Assembly: GCF_943193045.1 (NCBI RefSeq)
Contig: NZ_CALPCN010000007.1
Coordinates: forward strand, 1 to 64,000
Source of the DNA: Pumilibacter muris
GTDB taxonomy: Bacteria; Bacillota; Clostridia; Christensenellales; Pumilibacteraceae
Direction: 5' to 3'
Length of the DNA: 64,000 nt
Within the stretch, counting starts at the first letter, position 1; every line of letters starts with the position of its first letter. Below the pieces are notes generated by a model, which did no database searches, was not told the origin of the DNA, and was given only the letters and a program-made list of their open reading frames with translations. A program made the position numbers and the translations under genes. This document shows positions 60,825 to 64,000 of this stretch, piece after piece.

Positions 60825-61499
60825 CTAAACAGAATACGTCTTAAGCTCTTCGGCAATAGTTACCGACTCTAACGGCGAAACGTATTCAAGCTCGGGATTT
60901 AAATGCGACGCTATTACGGGCACAGATAAAGTTCTTGACAAATACGCGGCGTCCGCGAGCGAAAGATGGGGCGCCGACGAATTTTTTTCTTTTCCGCAAT
61001 CGAGTAGCAAAAGGTCGCTCCCTTCCGAAAATTTGCAAAGTTGAGAGCAAAACGATGTATCGCCGCTGTAAAACAGCGTTTTTGTTCCGTCGCTTATTTT
61101 AACGGCGTAACTTTCAAGCGGGTGTTGCATTTTTTCAAAATTCAATTCGAACTCCCCTATTCGAATTTTCTCACGAAGAGGCACGGCTTCGAATCCTTCG
61201 AGGTCGGCAATTAAACTTTTTTGAAAGCAATCGGTTTGAGGAAACACAAGCGGCAAAGACATTCCTTTCGCTTTTAAACAATAGCTAAGCGGCAACAAAT
61301 CGCAAATATGATCGTAATGCAAATGACTTAAAATTACGGCATTCACCGCGTTAAGTTCAGTAAAATTCAACAAGCGCCCAAACGCGCCGCTTCCGAAATC
61401 GAGCGCTATGCAAGTGCTTTCGCCTTTCACCAAATACGACGACGTTCCGCCGCCCTTTTTAGGATAAGGTCCGTATTTTCCGAGTATCGTAAGTTCCAT
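60825..61499 (-). CDS. MBL-fold metal-dependent hydrolase
   Basis: 224 residues. The metallo-beta-lactamase motif is SHLHYDHICDL (HxHxDH) near 58-68; LFYSGDTSF provides the later Asp and IASHLNPE the last His. Closest in look to the RNase Z/YhfI-type small MBL hydrolases, which act on phosphodiester or similar substrates; the real substrate is unknown. Preceding KKGGGTSSYLV is typical of this subgroup. Cytoplasmic. Confidence 0.88.
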   Translation of the reverse strand: MELTILGKYGPYPKKGGGTSSYLVKGESTCIALDFGSGAFGRLLNFTELNAVNAVILSHLHYDHICDLLPLSYCLKAKGMSLPLVFPQTDCFQKSLIADLEGFEAVPLREKIRIGEFELNFEKMQHPLESYAVKISDGTKTLFYSGDTSFCSQLCKFSEGSDLLLLDCGKEKNSSAPHLSLADAAYLSRTLSVPVIASHLNPELEYVSPLESVTIAEELKTYSV

Positions 61500-61613
61500 T
61501 ATTTTCTCCTTAAATTATTTGCAAACGTACATTTTTAAGTTGCCATTTCACAGTTTTTCGATTTTGTCAAGAGGTTTTACATAAATTTTTTTGAAAATAT
61601 TTTTAAATACCTA

Positions 61614-61642
61614 TTGATTTTTGCCTTTTTGTAGGCTATACT
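61614..61642 (+). promoter_or_regulatory. Promoter of the 6S-like RNA
   Basis: TTGATT (61614-61619), 17 bases and TATACT (61637-61642), placing the transcript start near 61650. Confidence 0.75.
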
Positions 61643-61649
61643 ATATGTG

Positions 61650-61933
61650 TAAGGAAAAGAAATACATTTTCCTGCGATGTGCGACGGTATGTGTAATATT
61701 TAACCACAGAACTTATAAGGGATTGCTTGTATATGCGCAATATGTCGGGCCGCAACCGCGAATTTATTCGAACAACGGTTTTCCTCCAAATTCCAACTCG
61801 GAGCAAACAGCGGAAGACAGACGGCGCAATCGGCTTGCCCACCTGCCAAACGGCGGGTTAGAGTTAGCATACCGACGGCATACGCGGGTTTCCCACTGAG
61901 GACTGCAAACATAAAATTTGCAGTCCTTTTTTT
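61650..61933 (+). ncRNA. ssrS: Structured RNA, probably 6S RNA (ssrS)
   Basis: A strong promoter and a perfect intrinsic terminator bracket a 280-base stretch without a credible gene. A long closing helix pairs 61671-61691 with 61868-61888: CCTGCG with CGCGGG, TGTGC with GCATA and CGGTATG with CATACCG, interrupted by small bulges. The 5' GATGTGCG and 3' ACGGCAT elements resemble the 6S RNA ends (GATGTTCG and GCGGCAT in E. coli). Inside are local hairpins such as AACCG/CGGTT and CCTGCC/GGCGGG around a large unpaired zone. 6S RNA sequesters the main sigma-factor RNA polymerase. The transcript is longer than usual for 6S, so another structured RNA is possible. Confidence 0.55.
61899..61933 (+). 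terminator. Terminator of the 6S-like RNA
   Basis: AGGACTGCAAA pairs perfectly with TTTGCAGTCCT around a 7-base loop, followed by a run of T. Confidence 0.92.
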
Positions 61934-61982
61934 CGGTTTTTTCGCTCACGCTTGCAAACGCCTTTTACACGAAACGCAATTT

Positions 61983-64000
61983 TTACACAGCGCGCAAACC
62001 GCTGAAATATCCCCTAACCTTTTCGAGCAACCCTTCGTCGTTGCAACCGCCGAGAAACCGCGCAACGTATTCGCGCTCTATTGCGTCGGCGGGAACACCG
62101 CGCCCGCACGCGATTTCGGCGTGTTTTAAAAACACTTCTTCGCCGTCGGCAAGTTCGGCGTACTTTTTCATTGCGGCTTCCGCTTTTTCATAGTCGCCGC
62201 TCTCTATAAAACAATCTATAAGCGAAGCTATAACGGCATCGTCCTCTTTAAGCGCAAGCGCCGACGCGATATAACGTTCGGCACGAGAATATTTTTTCTC
62301 TTCGAGCAACGCGAGTCCCGCCGCAAAAATATAGTAAGCGTCGTCGGTTTTTCGCAACTGCTTTATATACTTTTTGGCAAGCTTTTTGTTTCCTTCGGCA
62401 AGCGCCGCTCGAATCAACATGCAACAATATTGCGGAGTGTCGTTTATATGCTGAATAAGATATGCGTAATCGGTTACGGCGTCGGCATATTCGCCCATTT
62501 TAAAATACGATTCCGCTCTAACAAGATAACCGTATTCGGTTCGAGGGCGCCCCTCTATATAACGCGTCGCCCATTTTACAACGTTTTTAAAATTGAATAG
62601 CAAGCTATCGAGCGCTATGAGTTTTTCGAGCGCCGCAGGATAGTCGGGATTCACGTCGAACGCCTTTCGAGCCGCATTGTACGCAGCCGAAAAATTATTG
62701 TCGGCAAGGCAAATTTCGGCGCGTATGTCGTAATACACCTCGCTCGCTCTTCCTTCCAAAAGATATGTGTCGAGCACGTCGAGCGCTTCTTTGTGCCTAC
62801 CTAAAAACGTCAGGCACAGCGCTTTGTCGAGGATAGACTCGTTAAGTTTGTAAGTGCTTATCAGCACATCGAGGTCGGAAACAGCTTTTTCGTATTCCTC
62901 GCATGCCATATAAATTTCGCTTCGCTTTAAATATGCGGTAGGGTCGGAAGGACGCACCGCCGCCATTTCGTCGGCAACGGCAAGCGCTCGGCGGTATTCT
63001 TTTCCGTCGCGATAAATATCTATTAACCCCGAATATGCTCCGCTGTAAAAAGTGTCGGAAAAATTTTTGGCTTCTTCGTATAGCCGCACGGCTTCTTCCG
63101 TTTTTCCCGATTCTCGGCAAATCGACGCCGCGTTGTCGTATAGCGACCAAGCGTGAGCCAAAAAGTTGGTTTCCGCTATTGTCGAACGTCCAACCGCTAT
63201 CGCTTTCAAATAGTCGCAAAGCGCTTCGTCGAATTTTCCCGAAGTATGATACGAATATCCTCTGCGCGAATATGCGTTGAAAAGGGTCGCCATGTCCGCG
63301 TCGGCGCTCTCTATAACGCCTGTGTATTTTAAAATGCTGTTTTCTGCGTCGCTCTTTTTAGGGTCGGGCACATATAGCTCTTCTACGCCCACGTCGAATT
63401 CAAATTCGACCGTTTCGGTATCTTCGGACGGCGGATAGTCTACCATAGCGAAATCGCAAATAACGCCCGTAGGAGTTCCCTTTTCGTCGCACCCTATAAA
63501 CGCCTTATATGTTCCCTCTCCCCACCCCGTGTTAAACACAGGAAGTTTCAATTCTTTAACGTCGCAAACCTGCGCGCAGCTTCCGTCCATATTCACGGCG
63601 CCGTCGAGAGGATGAAAAGTTTCTTCGCCGTCTTTAACAAGCTTAACGAATTCGTTGAGTTCTTTTTTGTCGCAAAGCGCTCCGAACCCGCTGCCGATTA
63701 CCGTTCCCACAATTTCGTTCGGATTACGCAATTTAAGAATCTCGCGCTCGTCGGTAAACGCAAGTTTCCATTCCCGCGAATTTCGGGCGAAACCGCCGTC
63801 AAGCCCCGCAAGCGCCACTCGCTTTCCGTTGCTCGTTGACACCAGCATCATAAACGGACGGTATTTTCCTTTAACGAATTTAACTGTGAACGGCTTGCCG
63901 CCGCTCGGGCTGTAAGGGTCGAAAAAACAGACTTCTCCGGTTGAAACCTCTATAGGCTCGCAATCCACGCGCTCAAGCTTATAGCCGCTCAAATCGCCGC
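61983..64000 (-). CDS. TPR-repeat protein with DUF4241-like N-terminus, 5' end probably beyond the window
   Basis: At least 669 residues. The only start in the window is TTG 63992 without a visible ribosome site, and the frame stays open to the right edge, so the true start is likely outside. Residues up to about 225 form a beta-rich domain in which NTGWGEGTYKAFIGCDEKG and ICDFAMVDY recall DUF4241. From about residue 230 to the end there are roughly ten TPR-like helix pairs (for example YSYHTSGKFDEALCDYLKAI, AVADEMAAVRPSDPTAYLKR). TPRs mediate protein contacts. Partner and role unknown; the 6S-like RNA and MBL genes on its left are not obviously linked. Confidence 0.88.
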   Translation of the reverse strand, partial: GDLSGYKLERVDCEPIEVSTGEVCFFDPYSPSGGKPFTVKFVKGKYRPFMMLVSTSNGKRVALAGLDGGFARNSREWKLAFTDEREILKLRNPNEIVGTVIGSGFGALCDKKELNEFVKLVKDGEETFHPLDGAVNMDGSCAQVCDVKELKLPVFNTGWGEGTYKAFIGCDEKGTPTGVICDFAMVDYPPSEDTETVEFEFDVGVEELYVPDPKKSDAENSILKYTGVIESADADMATLFNAYSRRGYSYHTSGKFDEALCDYLKAIAVGRSTIAETNFLAHAWSLYDNAASICRESGKTEEAVRLYEEAKNFSDTFYSGAYSGLIDIYRDGKEYRRALAVADEMAAVRPSDPTAYLKRSEIYMACEEYEKAVSDLDVLISTYKLNESILDKALCLTFLGRHKEALDVLDTYLLEGRASEVYYDIRAEICLADNNFSAAYNAARKAFDVNPDYPAALEKLIALDSLLFNFKNVVKWATRYIEGRPRTEYGYLVRAESYFKMGEYADAVTDYAYLIQHINDTPQYCCMLIRAALAEGNKKLAKKYIKQLRKTDDAYYIFAAGLALLEEKKYSRAERYIASALALKEDDAVIASLIDCFIESGDYEKAEAAMKKYAELADGEEVFLKHAEIACGRGVPADAIEREYVARFLGGCNDEGLLEKVRGYFSGLRAV

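Noticed and set aside
61650-61933. RNase P RNA, SRP RNA or tmRNA as identity of the structured RNA
   Set aside because: The RNase P GAGGAAAGTCC block, the SRP GGAAGGNAGCA loop and a CCA-ended tRNA-like end are all missing.

Overview
The window comes from a bacterial chromosome of moderate GC that reads well with the standard code. The gene set points to an anaerobic, Gram-positive-type Bacillota of class Clostridia: an electron-bifurcating [FeFe]-hydrogenase (hydC-hydB-hydA), a SepF/MraZ/FtsL/FtsW/MurE division and wall cluster with a meso-DAP type MurE, class 1B dihydroorotate dehydrogenase (pyrD-pyrK), RqcH, an ECF thiamine S-component under a TPP riboswitch, and consensus TTGnnn-17-TATAAT promoters with AGGAGG ribosome sites. 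No spore-specific gene is recognisable. The exact lineage is not resolved; a Christensenellales-like uncultured group would fit but is only a guess.

Layout. (1) 1-16010, minus strand: three consecutive giant genes with short gaps and one strong promoter at 16077-16105. In transcription order they encode a 1911-residue secreted protein with an RCC1-like N-terminal half and one C-terminal membrane anchor; a 1744-residue protein with ectodomain, membrane span, very long charged helical cytoplasmic region and an Arg/Pro/Gly/Ala basic tail; and a cytoplasmic coiled-coil protein of more than 1660 residues with a poly-acidic head, running off the left edge. This looks like an undescribed trans-envelope filament or scaffold system and is the main discovery candidate. 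(2) 16411-18668: serC-serA. (3) 18759-21620: two related membrane proteins, then a divergent TPP-riboswitch-controlled thiT. (4) 21568-30876, minus: mraZ-rsmH-ftsL-ftsI-murE-mraY-murD-ftsW, with a MraZ operator array at the promoter and no murF, murG, murB, ftsQ or ftsZ. (5) 31071-32731: threonine dehydratase and RidA, which detoxifies the enamine/imine products of the dehydratase. (6) 32744-33450: a small element with imperfect terminal inverted repeats, a TATTT flanking duplication and one AT-rich orphan gene. (7) 33474-41486, minus: tig-clpP-clpX-lon-engB proteostasis block, a Cys-containing hypothetical and a metallophosphoesterase. (8) 41612-43303: rqcH, divergent from tig. (9) 43305-54848, minus: a near-continuous run from an ATP-grasp enzyme through yggS, sepF, lspA, rluD, pyrR, pyrB, pyrC, pyrF, pyrK, pyrD and pyrE to two small membrane proteins, then radC. 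(10) 54973-64000: hydCBA, a SPOR-like membrane protein, a Cys-motif protein, an MBL-fold hydrolase, a structured RNA that looks like 6S RNA, and a TPR protein running off the right edge.

Regulation visible in the sequence includes the TPP riboswitch with its intrinsic terminator, a four-box MraZ operator over the mraZ -35 region, two promoters placed so that the transcript should start at the start codon (leaderless mRNAs), and a ribosome binding site lying inside the 3' arm of the engB terminator. The pyr genes have pyrR in the run but no room for the usual PyrR attenuators between genes.
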